A DNA stretch of 64,000 bases. Origin: Toxotes chatareus (Eukaryota; Chordata; Actinopteri; Toxotidae). Position 1 is the first letter of the stretch. Each line of letters begins with the position of its first letter. The DNA lies in NCBI GenBank assembly GCA_016801885.1, contig CM028889.1:19288001-19352000 (forward strand). Reading direction: 5' to 3'. Under the pieces are notes generated by a model, which saw nothing but the letters and a program-made list of their open reading frames with translations, was not told where the DNA came from and ran no database searches. The translations under genes were made by a program, and so were the position numbers. Shown here piece after piece: positions 26,127 to 38,560 of this stretch.

Positions 26127-29100
26127 TCAAGCGTCGTTCTGCGAGAAGAGACTGCCCTGCATCTTCAACTTGTGCATTCTGGAAAGAACAAAAGCCAAAA
26201 ATGAACAGGAGAACTTCTGCTACTATTTTATTTTTTTACCAATACCTATACTTATTAGTCAGTTTTTAAATAACTGCACCAATTATGTAGTTGATTAGAA
26301 ACAACCCCTTTAAAAGTATGTAAATGTTTGTGTGCCATAGACAGTAAGCTATTTCTTAACTTACAGTTTCTCTTTACGGCTCATATTGTCTTCTTTTGAC
26401 TTGACAAAGACTGCATTCTCTCCTCCCCTAACAAGGTAGGCAAATTCTCCGTCTTTCGAACTGAAGATCGCCCTGGAGTTACACAGGAAAACAATTGTTT
26501 TAAATGTCATGACAAAAAAAATCACTAGAAACACATGAATATCACCAGGTCTAATTTGTGTCTTTGTGTTGCTGACAGCTTACTTGGACTGGGTCTCCCC
26601 AGACTTGATGCGCATTTTCCGGATGTGGAACTTGCTGCTGCCCCACCAGTCGGACCAGCTGATGATTGCGTCCTTCTCCCAGCGCATCTTCACCATCATC
26701 AGTTCTCCAATGTCAACGTCGGTGGTGATGAGGAAGGATAAAGTAGAGTTACCATTCAGGACCGGCCTGCAGGGTGAGAGGAGAAGCAACTTTCAAAGTC
26801 TGTCAAAGACTGTCCTTTACATGGAAGCAATAAAGGTATCCTTTATATGTGTGTGTGTGTGTGTGTCATCATGCATGCATATGATGTATGCAGCATGAGT
26901 GCCTCTATGGTTTGTGTTTGGGTCTGGATGGTTGGGAACACTTCACCCTTTATTTCTCACTCTATGTTTTCTTTTAATGTGCCTGTGTGTGCGTGGGTGC
27001 GTGTGTGTCTGATGTTCACGTGGTAGGTGTTAAAGCATTTTACTGTTTGATGCACATACAGGACAAAGGAAATGTCCTCCTTCTCTCCGTGGGTTCCATG
27101 CAGAGAAATCTTCATTGGCTGCTCTGTGAAGCTCAGCTGGTCCGTACTGAAGAAATGCACCTTCACTTGGTAATGGAAAACTGCGAGAGGGGGAAGGAAG
27201 CAGACAGTTTACTCAGGGTGAGTTTTACATTTTAGACACACTGTCTCACAACTTAACGTGCTCCCAGCAACTGGCTCACGTCTTTCATAACACTATTTAA
27301 AGTTAGTTTAATGCTAGAAAAGCCCTTACGTAACCTTGATCTTACTCTGTCTTCATGTGACTGCCACAGTACTGCATGTAAACACAACCAGGATTTTGTG
27401 CAAAACACACACCTTCATTTTTACTATATAAGTGTGTGCTAAACGTGCTAAGCTTTCAACACACATTGGCATCTCTAAAACATCTGCTGTCAAAAAATAC
27501 CATTGTCGACTTGTGCCAAAATCTTAAATAACATTTTCCATTTGGGGGTGTATTACATGCAGTGGTGTTGCATTACCTTTAGCATACCCCTGGCCACTAA
27601 AATACTCGTGGCCTCCTCTTCATGTGACCTCCTGAGTGCTTGCTACTTGTTGTACACATGTGCTTGAGTGAAGTGTTAAGACTTTTCCTGTCCACAAATC
27701 ATGTGAAGTCTATCTGAGCAGCTCACACACTGAGGATTACTCCTATTCGTGTATGTGCATCATTCAACTCAACTCTCACTAATCCTCTGTGCCAGATTTT
27801 TCTACAGTACGTTTCGTCTCTTTTTTTTTTTTTCTTTTTTTGCATTGCACAGAACCTACCAATTCCCCTCTAAGTAAATTTCATTAACAGATACCATGTA
27901 TTTACCTTTGTATGGCATCATTTCACGAGTCTTGAGGTACATCTTGGTGCTGCGGGTCGTGCGGACCTTGTTGATGTTGTAACCAAGCTTGTTGCAGCGA
28001 TTCTTCCTGCAGTTGAGGCACAGTCCTTTGTTGAAGGCCTCTTTGGAGTTGCAGCGGTATGCCATGCTCTGCTGCTGGGTGTTCAGCAGAGAGTCGATGA
28101 ACAGGTGGATGGAGCGCTCGTGGGAACATTTGATGAGCTGGTCCATATCTGCAAAACACAGAAAGAAACTGTGAAACCTCTTCATCTATTCACAGATGGC
28201 TTCCTTATGTGTGTTTTTTATGACTTTTCACATGTCAGCGTTGACTAACTGCTGACCCAGATGGCATTTCTCACTTAGTTCTGCCTTGCTCAGTTAAGGC
28301 ATTTAGCAACAGAAAAGGAAGTGAACCAGCAAAACATCAAGCAAAGCTTTCATCTCGAGATGTCTGTCACATACTGTGAATCTGTAGCTGTTTGGACCGG
28401 AGGCAAACATATTTTATTCGTAACCCCTGAAAGCTTTTATAGAGTCAAAGACCATGTAAACTTACACAATCCCTTCCCAATGATTTACAACACTGTTGTT
28501 GCAAACTGTTGACTTTAATGTGGACGGAGATGTGTGTTTATGGTGCACTGTGTCACACAGAGGAAGTGGAGAAGATTGGTACCACCAGGTCTGAGCAGCT
28601 GGAGTAACTCTGGCCTCGGTAGTCTTCTTGCATGGTTACACTTTAGTAATAAAAGTAGATGCTTGCCAATATGGAGGTATGAATCCAAGCTATCTAGTGT
28701 GTGGATGCCATACTGACGGTATTACCCTACTGCCAAAGTGACTGAAAGCTAACAAACCACAGCATTTGAACTGTACAATTTCGAACCTCAGCACAGTAGT
28801 TCAAATCATTACAGACAGCAGGGAGGGTTTGTGGTACATACTTTGGAGGCCCTTGATTCCTTCCAAAGCAATCCCCATCAAGGTATTCTGGATGTCACAG
28901 CCTGGCTGGAAGGTGCCTCCATTGGGGTAAATGTCGATGTGGCCCACAGGCCTCTGGATGCCGATGCTGCGGTCCGGGGAGCCCCTGGTGTTGGTGTGCA
29001 AGACGTCCACAAACTGGGCATCATCTCGGGACAGAGTGTTCTGGTCATCTGCATGCTCGAAGGTGGGGCCAGCCGGATCCAGACCTGGGTGGAAGAAGGA

Positions 29101-32100
29101 GAGCGGAGAATTTGCTTTTACTCATAGTGGCCATGCTGAAGAAACTGTGTGTGGATGAGGACACAGAAGCAGAAAGAGGATCACGTCTATGGATTGATCT
29201 ACCTATAAAACTAAACATTAAAACATTTTCGTGTTTCATTTGGCCTCTTTGTGCCATGTGCAGCTCTGCAGAACCACTGAAGCTCAGAGCAATGTGAAGC
29301 AGTGACTGTGGGCTCTTAATAGCCTGCTGCTCTCACAGTAAACAAATCCATTATTCTAAGCAGGTCAGAGAGATTTCAAAGCTGGATAAACTTCATAGTG
29401 ACAAATAGAAGGACTGGACCCTCTAACTAGCTACATGCACACATACAATACAGGCCTGGAATGTTATGGCTGACAGATTATATTTCATTGGCGTGTTGAG
29501 TTGTTTTCACGAGCTGCGCTGGAAAGAAAAGTGCCCATACATTAGAGTACAGTATGGTATGTTTGCATGCATGTTCATTGGCTTCAAGAGTAAATTTAGA
29601 CAATTAAAGTTTCTATTAAATAGGCCAAAATGCTTATAGTTAGAACACACTACACATGGTTATAATTGGATTGATTTATTTGTAAGGTGGCGGTAACACA
29701 CTGCGCTAATAAAGGCACAATTCATTGGAAGCACTTCCGATGAATCTTCTATTTTAGTCAGTCATAATAAACTAATCACAATTAAAAGAAAATCCTACGT
29801 CTCTATGCTTGTACCGTTTATATGTATGTGATATAATGTGAGCAGATGATGATGCAATGGTTAGGTTAATGTAGCACACCTGTGATCCTGCTGATTTTAT
29901 GGTCAGTGAGGCCCCCAGCGATTCCAGCCACATGTGCTCCCAGACTGTAACCCAGCAGATGGATCCTCTCCCATGGCAACTGCAGCTCTTTCTGAAAGGG
30001 TAGGGATGGACGAGATGGGTCAGAACGCATGACATGCTGACATGCCTTAAAAAAGCAAATCCTGCTGAGTTGCAAGAGAAATTAAAACTCATAGTAGGCT
30101 GTACCTGGAAAGGTTCTCCAGCACTCTGCTCAAGTCTTAATAGAGTCTGGGACATTATCCAAGACAAGGATTACTTTGTGTAATTTTATGCTTTGCCAAA
30201 ACTCAGCAAGCTTTAAACTTGGACGTCACGTAAACAAAGGTCAAACAAATGAGAGCATTACTCATGCCAATACGCCTTGAAGTTGTTCGTACAAAGACTG
30301 TGCTCCACTTAAAATTGAGCCTTGTAATGAGAGGCTGCTTTGAGCCACAGACATGGCAATAAAACCCCTTTATGGAGCATTTAAAATCATAACCAGTAGG
30401 AAAACATATCCGCAAGCAGCACCGCTGGCTAAACAAGCATTACATCACATCATCAGCTGTGGAGTCACCGGCTGCTCTAACTTCTTTGCTGCAGGCGTAT
30501 TAACATTAAGGGAGTATAGTAATAATTTGGTCATTCAAAAGCAGTAGGCCAAATCCACTTGTCAACAAAGAGGATGTGGTCCAGCTGTTAGCCAACTATC
30601 AACCAGCTTGGACGCTGTTCATTGAAAACACTCACTTGTAACCAGGTAATAAACTTGGCGACGTCACGGCCCACTAGTTTGGTGTAGGCTGCAGAGGTCG
30701 GGTAGTGCTGGTTGGCGCGGGTCAGCCAGTCCACTACAATCACATTGGCCGTGGGTTCACGCTCATACAACGCAGACACAAGCTTGGGAACCCAGCTCTC
30801 AAACATCCCAGTTACCTACAGTAAACAAAACACACACACACACACTTGTGTGATTTACTCTGGCCTTGGCCCTCATTCAGTGTCTTGTGGCTGGAGAGCA
30901 GCCAGGGCGTCATCAGGTTCAAATTTTGCATGCATGGCTCTGAATCATATTATAGGAGATGAATTGACTGTCTGCACTGCTAACTCACCACTTTCTATCT
31001 GTGGATATATTTGTTGTTATATTAACTCTTTTCTGAATAGACGTTCATCAAATTTAGCCTGATTAAAACTATGAAAAAAAATGGCAATTCAGTCTGATTT
31101 TCTGGCTACATCAGTTTGGACTTGGCTTAATATTTATGATCAGTTAGTTGAACATTGTATTGGCATGACTCAACCTCTTTTTATTCATGCAACATACTGT
31201 TTTATCTTTTTTTAGGTGCGAACTTTATCAAAGAAGGACCAAAATACAAACACGCTCATAACTTTTAAACTCACAGAAACAGCCACCTAACTAATGATAC
31301 ACACATAAGATAACATCCATAAGCTAGTAAAAGCTTTGAATCTACCAGTGATTATTATTATCTTGCTGTTCTATGATAATGAATACTGAGTGACATACCG
31401 TCCAGCCATGTATCACAACGAAGGTCTGCGTTTCTGCGTTGAAATTACACTCTTCGATGGTTTCTGGCCTGCCGGCCACGATGTAGCACATGTCATCATC
31501 GGGGATGTCCACTGTGCGCAGGGAGAACTTGGACACGATGTCAGTGAAATCTGTGATCCATTCAGCAGTGGTGGGCAGGGGAGCAGAGACCGTGGTGTTT
31601 ACTGTTACAACACACAGACACACAAACAGACAGTGTGCAGCAGATTAGATTAGATTGCTGTGGTACAACGCAAATGGAAAGGCCTGTTGTCATTTGGGAT
31701 TCTGACCAACGTAAAGCTGAATTTTATAACATGCTTACCACACCATCTGATCATATGCATTCATACAACGATCACTCAGTTGTTTGAAACTCTGATTTAA
31801 GGAGTTTAATTAAACTACTCTTTGCAGAAGACAAAATAAACACACTGAAGTTAAACTGTTTTCAACAAATATGAAGCTTTTTCATGCAAATCATGAAAGC
31901 TTGCTGCTGTTCTCAGTTATATTATGTGACCACTAATCTCACCGGTGTGACTCAAATCAACCGGCAACAACACTGATACATAGAGCATGGCAGTGTCGCC
32001 CCCTTTTGTCTCCTTTGTATTTCTACCAACATAAGTTTATGACTGAAAATACTGTGAATACCTGGGTTTGCTTCAGTAAACCTGAGATATATTTATTAAG

Positions 32101-32686
32101 AATACATTTTAAAAACGGCCTCTAAATTAATCACATTCTTTCAGGGAGCCCAGAAATGTTAAAAATAGAATAAAATAGTCGAATAAGTACAAATGCTTTT
32201 AAGTGCAGCAATTAATTGATTATACTAAAAATGCTATATTTTTGATAGCATTGAACATAATTTGATTTTATTTTTGATTTGAAATGCCCAGTTTTTCACT
32301 GCTAATGGTTTATCTTTTTTTCCTCTTGTTTTTTCCTTCAGACAAAAGGCCTCTGGTAGCGGCTTTTTCTTCATGCACACATGGGGCCGAATGGTATGAA
32401 ATGGGATGCAGACCTGCAGACCTGAAGTTTTTCACGGGGGTTATTCCCGGTCAACACTGAACTGCATGCATTAATTAACCTGCTTTCCCGCAAATGGTGG
32501 CTTCATTAGATCTGCAGATGCACCATGAAAATAATGTCCTGCCAAACAAGTTATCTCAATTAAAAAAAAAAAAGTTAGGTCGGTCTTACCAAACACAGTA
32601 GTGGCCTCAGGGACAGAAGAAACCGTTGCAAAGATGTTTCCCAAAATTATCCAAACAGTCAAAAGAATAATATTTTTTTCTCCCAT
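26127..32686 (-). CDS. lpl: Lipoprotein lipase
   Basis: Hydrolyses triglyceride in circulating lipoproteins at the capillary surface. 513 residues in ten coding exons: 32686-32590, 31601-31399, 30815-30636, 29991-29880, 29084-28842, 28148-27906, 27180-27060, 26766-26584, 26472-26365, 26178-26127. Signal peptide from MGEKNIILLTVW; mature start region DFTDIVSKFSLRT is typical of LPL. The triad is Ser176 (GYSLG), Asp200 (GLDPAGP) and His288 (CSHERSIH). The lid between its Cys residues is 25 residues, three more than in human LPL. Basic heparin-type sites (CRKNRCNK, KVRTTR) and the intact lipid-binding Trp loop WSDWW are present. The C-terminus (KLKMQGSLFSQNDA) matches perciform LPL as I know it. 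Start chosen at the first ATG before the signal peptide. The neighbour at 14.8-19.3 kb is a tandem paralogue in the same orientation. Confidence 0.95.
26849..26866. repeat. (GT)n microsatellite in lpl intron
   Basis: Nine GT units in the intron between lpl coding exons 7 and 8, followed by CATGCATGCAT. Confidence 0.85.
32300..32430. repeat. Local direct duplication, intronic copy (lpl intron 1)
   Basis: Matches 33395-33515 in the same orientation over about 110-130 bases with scattered changes; shared blocks include GAAATGGGATGCAGACC and CACATGGGGCC. The left flank also shows weaker similarity (AAGTACAAATGCTTTTAAGTG against TAGTATAAATGGTTTTTAGTG). Confidence 0.8.
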
Positions 32687-32965
32687 ATTATTGAAACTTT
32701 TTTCCCCTAAAAACTGTCTTGGAAAAAAGAAGAGGTTCTCTGGATGTTGGTCGAACAGTTGTATATCCACTCGTTTATTTTTTAACACTCAGAGCACCGA
32801 TCACAACGTTGGAAGTACTTATGGTTAAGGAGTGAGGCTCCTTCTCATGGTCTGTCACAGTTGCCGCTCCAAGTCATCTATATGGGTGACTTATTTGAAT
32901 ATCCAGCCGTGATTGGCTGGAGTTTTGGAGGGCGGAGTTTAAACTTTGTCCCAACTCTGAATCAC
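32687..32965 (-). promoter_or_regulatory. Probable lpl promoter and 5' UTR
   Basis: On the - strand, upstream of the lpl ATG, are a CCAAT box (ATTGG at 32912-32916 on the + strand), a GC-rich CTCCGCC block near 32931-32937 and a TATA-like CATATAGATG near 32876. CCAAT and TATA-type elements are known in mammalian LPL promoters. Exact TSS cannot be read from sequence. Confidence 0.45.
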
Positions 32966-33394
32966 TCCACAGGGAAGTTGTTGAGTTACCCCCGGCACTC
33001 TGCAGTCCGATTTCAACGGCATTATCAGTGTTTATTATCAGCTTTCAATTAAGCTATTCACTTTTTGAGAAACTGTACGGGAAAGCTTTTCATTAATTTT
33101 CTCAGTCTTCCCATTAATTGTGTTATTCTGGTGCAAAAGACGTGGAATTTATTTGGGAAAAAAACATTGAATAATCCGTTTTTATCTCTAATTTTGAGTC
33201 AATATCAAACACTATGTTAACATTAAGAGACTAGCCTTTCATGAAGAGTTCGCTTGAATGGTGGTGTTCATTTCCCACCACAAATCCAAATTTACCTCTA
33301 AAAAAAAAATCAAATTAGTCTATTAGACTAAATACAAAAAAAGTTGAATTAGTATAAATGGTTTTTAGTGGAGCAATGTTTTTTCTCTGATAAT

Positions 33395-33515
33395 GTTTTC
33401 TTTTTTACTCTTGTCTTTCTTCAGACAAACGTTCTATGTAGGCAGCTTTTCTTCATGTGCACATGGGGCCACATGGCATGAAATGGGATGCAGACCGGCA
33501 GACTTTTAACGGCCG
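33395..33515. repeat. Local direct duplication, upstream copy (5' of lpl)
   Basis: Partner of 32300-32430, about 1.09 kb away, so lpl exon 1 and its promoter lie between the two copies. The copies differ by substitutions and small indels, so the event is not recent. Confidence 0.8.
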
Positions 33516-36500
33516 GCCTTTTAACCTTAAGCCTTTTTTCTGATTCCAGAGTCAGAAGCAAAAAATAAGTCCATTTAATTTCTTGTTCCTCTTAATATAA
33601 TGGTAATAGTAAACATTTTATATGCACCCCTTTACAAGAAGCTGAAACAAGCAAAGAATAAAAAAGAAATGCACATAAAAACAAGAAACTCAATGACTGT
33701 GAGCAGTGTGCTTGGTTAATCCAACATGAAAGATTCATGGTGTGGTATGCAGGACAGCCAGAGTATCTCAGAAAGATCTTCTGAGCAGTGTGGGTGTGTT
33801 ACAGAGGCCACCGTCTCTCATTGGTGGAGCCTTTTACACATCAGAAACAATGATGAAGCACAGCAGGATTACATATGACACCACAGTGTCGTGTCCCATG
33901 CCTTCAAATCACATGATGAAATAAAAGCTTGAAACGTTACTGAAAAGAAAGAGGAGCACTTTCCTGTCTCATATCATGTCATGTAAAATAAAAACAAGAT
34001 GTTTAGACACACAGGGCATACTTTATGGAAGCAGTTAAACCCCTTTGTGGCACTGAAGAAGCTGAAAGACTCCAGAGAAAACAAAGACACGTGGAGAGCA
34101 AAAGCAGGCATGAGAGAAATGTGTCAGAATTTTATGATGATTTTCATAGCAGAGCACCTGTGTGAGAATATTTCACACCTCTGCTATATCTGTCCATGCC
34201 AAGGACTACAAAAACAGACTGACTTATGGCCTAAATATCTTTCCCCCATAATCTTATTGTATAGTATGCATTCTAATGCCATTTAATCCTTGTGTTGTCT
34301 TGACAATGTCTTTACTTTCTCAATGCATGAGAAAAAAAACTGTGATAATCAATGCAAAATCAACTGATCTGATTTTATAAATAGGCTTCACTTCACACTC
34401 ATGTTTATAAGCAATTCTTATAAGATAAGGACAAGTCATAAAGTATTGCTGTGGCATGTCAATGTTAATCTATTCCGGGGCTCCAGACAGAACACTACAT
34501 GTTTGATGCAAATATTGGATGAATTTTTTTAAAAATGGAAGTAACTGGTCCATTTTTCGTCTTGAAAGACTGATATTTTCTGCACGATTGAACCCTTTTC
34601 CTCAGTAATCAACTGCTGCTCTATATTTGTCTTCTCTAAAAGGAGACTATATATGGAGTTTGCTGTTTCTTTTTATCTTACATGCTGGCGTATACGTATG
34701 CCTGTGTACATTTATGAGTGTGTGCCAGGAATTGTTAGGAAGGTGATGCTTATGGTCAGAGCAGCAGGCCCAACCCTGTGATTAGAAAGAAGAGCAACGC
34801 CTATCCCTCAGCCTGTGATCTCAGTCTTGATCTCTGCATTCACTGTGGTTTTTTGTGCTTGACCCCAGGGGAGACCCACGGTTGATAAACGACAGGGCAG
34901 AAATGTTTGAGCATGACTCTTAAATACTCTGGATGAGACACACCCAGGAAACATCACCAAAAGTGATGTCTAGCTCCATGGAAGATGAGCTTATTGTTTG
35001 TTTCTTTGGTTTTGACGTTGTTAACACGAATGTAGCAAGGGCTGTAGCAAGATAGACAGAGAAAGAAAGAATGCAACTGATAACTGATTGAAGATGGGCA
35101 AGAAGACAGCGCAACACAGAGACTGCCAGTGGTGTTTTGATCAGAATACAGATCTGATACATCCCAGTTTAATGTCATTCAGTCATTCAGCTCCATTTAG
35201 TCTGGCTTTGAACCCTGAGACCTGCTGAGGAAATTAAAAGATCACTGCAGAGAAAACACACAGTAGATTTCCTGATGAGGAGAATTTCCTTCTCTTTCCT
35301 GTTCCTGCTTTTTCATCTGGAGTTTTGCAAATCTAAAAGGCGGCTCATTTGTTTCACATTCCTCTGTTCTTCAGGCAGATTATGTTGGATGTAGCTTGCA
35401 AAAGTGCAGAACAGTGCTGAGCTACACAGGCTACTTCATAAATCTACTGGATGCTTGAGGTCCACGTGGTCTTTCAGAACGAATTGCAAATATTTGAATT
35501 ATCCCCATCTGTTTCTGTAGCTGTCTCACTTTTTCCTCCTTCCTCTGTTTACAGGACGCACTCACACTCTACAGGTGCAGCTACAGGTGTGACTTACCGT
35601 AAATCCCAGTCATAACAACATACGCTCAGTCATGCACACACAGATCCCTGAAAGTGAGACATAAACACACAATCAACACACGCCCCGAATGGTGAAATCC
35701 TCAATACGCCACATGATCGTTCTGATGACTCACTGAGATGGCTGATTCTAGAAAAAACGGAAAACGGGGATTAGGTTTCACAGCACGATGCAGCATAAAT
35801 ATTCTCTGGGAGTGAAAGGGGCCCCTTGTGTTTCACCATGTGTGTACAGAATGTGGCTTCCACACTAAAGAGGGTGTTTCATCCACAGCCAGCAGACTAG
35901 AGATGTGACTGCTGATTTTCTTGTGTACTTAGTGTTTTCTGGCAACTTTTAAAAACATCACTTGATCCTTATCTGAGGTTCCATTCATTCCCCTCTCTCT
36001 GTATTCCTTGCACACCTGCCTGTGCAAGGCCGTCCTCTCATTGTTTCACTGACTCGAGTCATATTGTGTTCTCCTTTATCTGAAGGTTTCCTCTTTCTCT
36101 CATTGCCATCTCTGTCCAGACACAACAGGAGAGCAGACCTTCAGGAAATTCTGGTGAAACCCCGAAGGCAGCCGCTGTAACTAAATTCAAAGAAAATCTC
36201 ATGAATCATGGTTCCACCAGTTACCCAATTTACCTCACGTTTCACATGTGGCGTGAAAGCGATCCAGCAGTGCACTTAATTTTAGCCCATTCAGAAATCC
36301 ATTAGAGGATAAAGATTTGCAGGGCAGGACAGGGGGAAAAAAAAGGCGTCTCTGTGGGAGTTCGGTCTTTTACGAGTCGCTGACTAAAGACACAGCGAGG
36401 TCATAAAAGAGCCGCACAAAGACTCAAGGAGGAGACGTGTGTGAGGGGAAGGCTGTGTTTTAAGGGTGACATGAAGAGGTTGTGTTATACACTTGCGCTG

Positions 36501-37590
36501 GCGGTTTAACGAGGAATTGATGCATTAAGTTTTTCCTTGAGTGTTGCAAAGGAGGTTTGGGTGTTTATATCTCTTATTTGGATCCACTCTGCACTGTAAA
36601 CTGTGTGCACCCCTTTCATGAAGCCTTCAGTCCTCACTTTCCAGGAAGTTAACCAGCCCTACAACAAACATTAAGCATTGGATTAGAAGGAAATTTTTCC
36701 TTGAGTTGAGCTGAGTCCTTGAGTTTTGCTTTTCAAAGATTTCAAGGAAAAATCTGATGAAATTTTTCCTTCCTTTAAAATCCTTGAAAATCTTTTTGAG
36801 GAAATCTTAAAAAGATTTCGAGGAAAACAAGTGTCACAATGTACTTGTGTAATGTTTAGGAGCTAGTAAATTTTGTTTACAGATTATCTGCAAGGTCAGA
36901 AGTATGCAACTTCCAAACAAACCATTATTTTTGCTTTATTGCACATACACGAGCCTTAAGTAGGTTTTCACGTGAGAAAAAAACTGGATCAAATCACTTC
37001 TGTGGCTCTTCTGTGGAGTTTTTTTAAACCCCAGTCTACCAGTGGAACGATCGCAGTGAGGACCATATATTGCGATATACATCGGCAATGTATACTGTTT
37101 GAAAGCTGGATGTGTGGTGGGGTGGGGTGACCTCATGAGATTAGTAGGGGGAGGCCAGAAACATCAGCATATGTTCCTATGGGTTGTAACAGATGCATAC
37201 ACAGAGAGTCCCGACAGTGAAATTCAAACATAAAGTAAGCATGCATACATCAATGTGTGTAGGCTGACATGCACGCTCAGAAACACACGCTCTCAAGTAG
37301 CCGTGTCTGCTCAGTACAGTTTCTGTAGGTTTTCCGTGCTCTCACTGAAAGCCACTTTTGCGCATACATGTTGGTGGTTTATCTGTATGTTATGAGAGGA
37401 GTGAAGGAGACCAGGAGGCTGAGTGAGTCCTATGTTCATTCCATGAAAGCAGCTTGTCATGCTGGTGTTAAAGGGAGACTACTTAGGTCAGTGTATGTGC
37501 AGCAGTCAGAGCCAGTCTGGTCTGACCAGACTTTCCCAACGCACTGATGTCCCAATTCAGGAGAAATATGAGGTTTCATAACGATTAGAT
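33516..37590. other. Gene-poor intergenic stretch
   Basis: No exon chain or RNA gene recognised. Short chance ORFs and simple AT-rich sequence, with a fold-back cluster at 36688-36820. It may hold distal regulatory sequence of lpl, but nothing in the bases proves this. Confidence 0.5.
36688..36820. repeat. Cluster of short fold-back repeats
   Basis: AAATTTTTCCTTG near 36690 is the reverse complement of CAAGGAAAAAT near 36743, and the motif returns near 36760-36772. A separate hairpin has arms AAATCTTTTT (36788-36797) and AAAAAGATTT (36809-36818). Built from one A/T-rich theme in both orientations. Confidence 0.6.
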
Positions 37591-37591
37591 T

Positions 37592-38045
37592 TCAGCTTCT
37601 GCAGGAGATGCCAGGATCTGAGTGGCAGCAGAGAGAAGGGGCTGCACATGAAGAACTGAACACATACTTCTTACAGTGTTCAATTAAATTTCTGTTGACG
37701 AAAGCCTTACGAGGAAGGATAAGTTTGTGGTCCAAGAAGGAGTCAATTTTAGAAAACCTAGCACATTTATTTTCAACATAGTCCCCACCTATATTTGCAC
37801 ACGTAGTCCAGTGGTCATGGAGCATACAGTTCCCTTCTTTGTAGAAGTCTTGGACCTCCAGAAAGTGGTCCAAAGCTGAGATTATGTCACCATCACTGTC
37901 AAAATGGTGACCACTGAACTCCTTCTCCACCTTGGGGAAGAGGTAGTAGTCTGGGGGTGCCAAATCAGGCCAAGGACCTCCTTGACTGATAAGCTCTTGC
38001 TGGATGAAGGCCAGTTTTGTCGATTTTCTCAGGCTGTTGTAATTT
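37592..38045 (-). pseudogene. Mariner-family transposase C-terminal fragment
   Basis: On the - strand an open frame reads LAFIQQELISQGGPWPDLAPPDYYLFPKV-like and continues for some 120 residues to a stop near 37592. DLAPPDYYLF corresponds to the conserved mariner block that carries the third catalytic Asp, and the following SGHHFDSDGDI...GDYVENK matches the usual mariner C-terminus. The helix-turn-helix part and the first two catalytic Asp residues are missing, so it cannot be an active transposase. No terminal repeats identified. Confidence 0.8.
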
Positions 38046-38131
38046 GTAATTTTCAGTTACCTCTTTAACTTTAAACTTTTGACATAATCAAAGAGTATGA
38101 CTGCACATGTACATAGCAATACCTGTATAAC

Positions 38132-38560
38132 TCATCTTCTTCTACCTGAGGCCACAAACTTATTAGTCACCCCTCGTATGTTTGACTCTCCACTTGTTTC
38201 TCCCCTTGATGACTTCTTGGACCCTGATGATCCAGTTTGGCTCAGGTCCATTTTTTGCTGTCTTTCATCAGTCTGGCTGCTGTCTGAGGTCAATGTTTGT
38301 TGGCTGGCAGGAGACTTGGGTTGCATCATTTCTCTCATGAAGTCTTGGTGTTCTGTTGTTTCAACACTGATCGGGATGATCATCATGACAATAGGAAAGG
38401 GACCCTGTCCCTCATCCATCGTCCATGTTGCCCTGTTGTTGCTTGTTATCAAATTTCCGTCTGTGTCCTGATCAGATATATACTTGAAGGATTCCAGTAG
38501 CATTCTCATAAATTCCTGAAAGATCTCCCTTTTAAAATATTCACCTCAAAAAAGACAAGA
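38132..38560 (-). other. Unrecognised ORF of about 140 codons
   Basis: The - strand is open from after a stop near 38560 to a stop at 38132. Its first part (EYFKREIFQEFMRMLLESF) looks protein-like and the rest is Ser/Gln/Lys-rich, ending VASGRRR. A CAG that could act as a splice acceptor lies just before the first in-frame Met, but the frame is open through it. The + strand is also open over most of the same bases. Not recognised as any family. It may be a remnant linked to the adjacent mariner fragment, an orphan exon, or chance. Confidence 0.3.
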
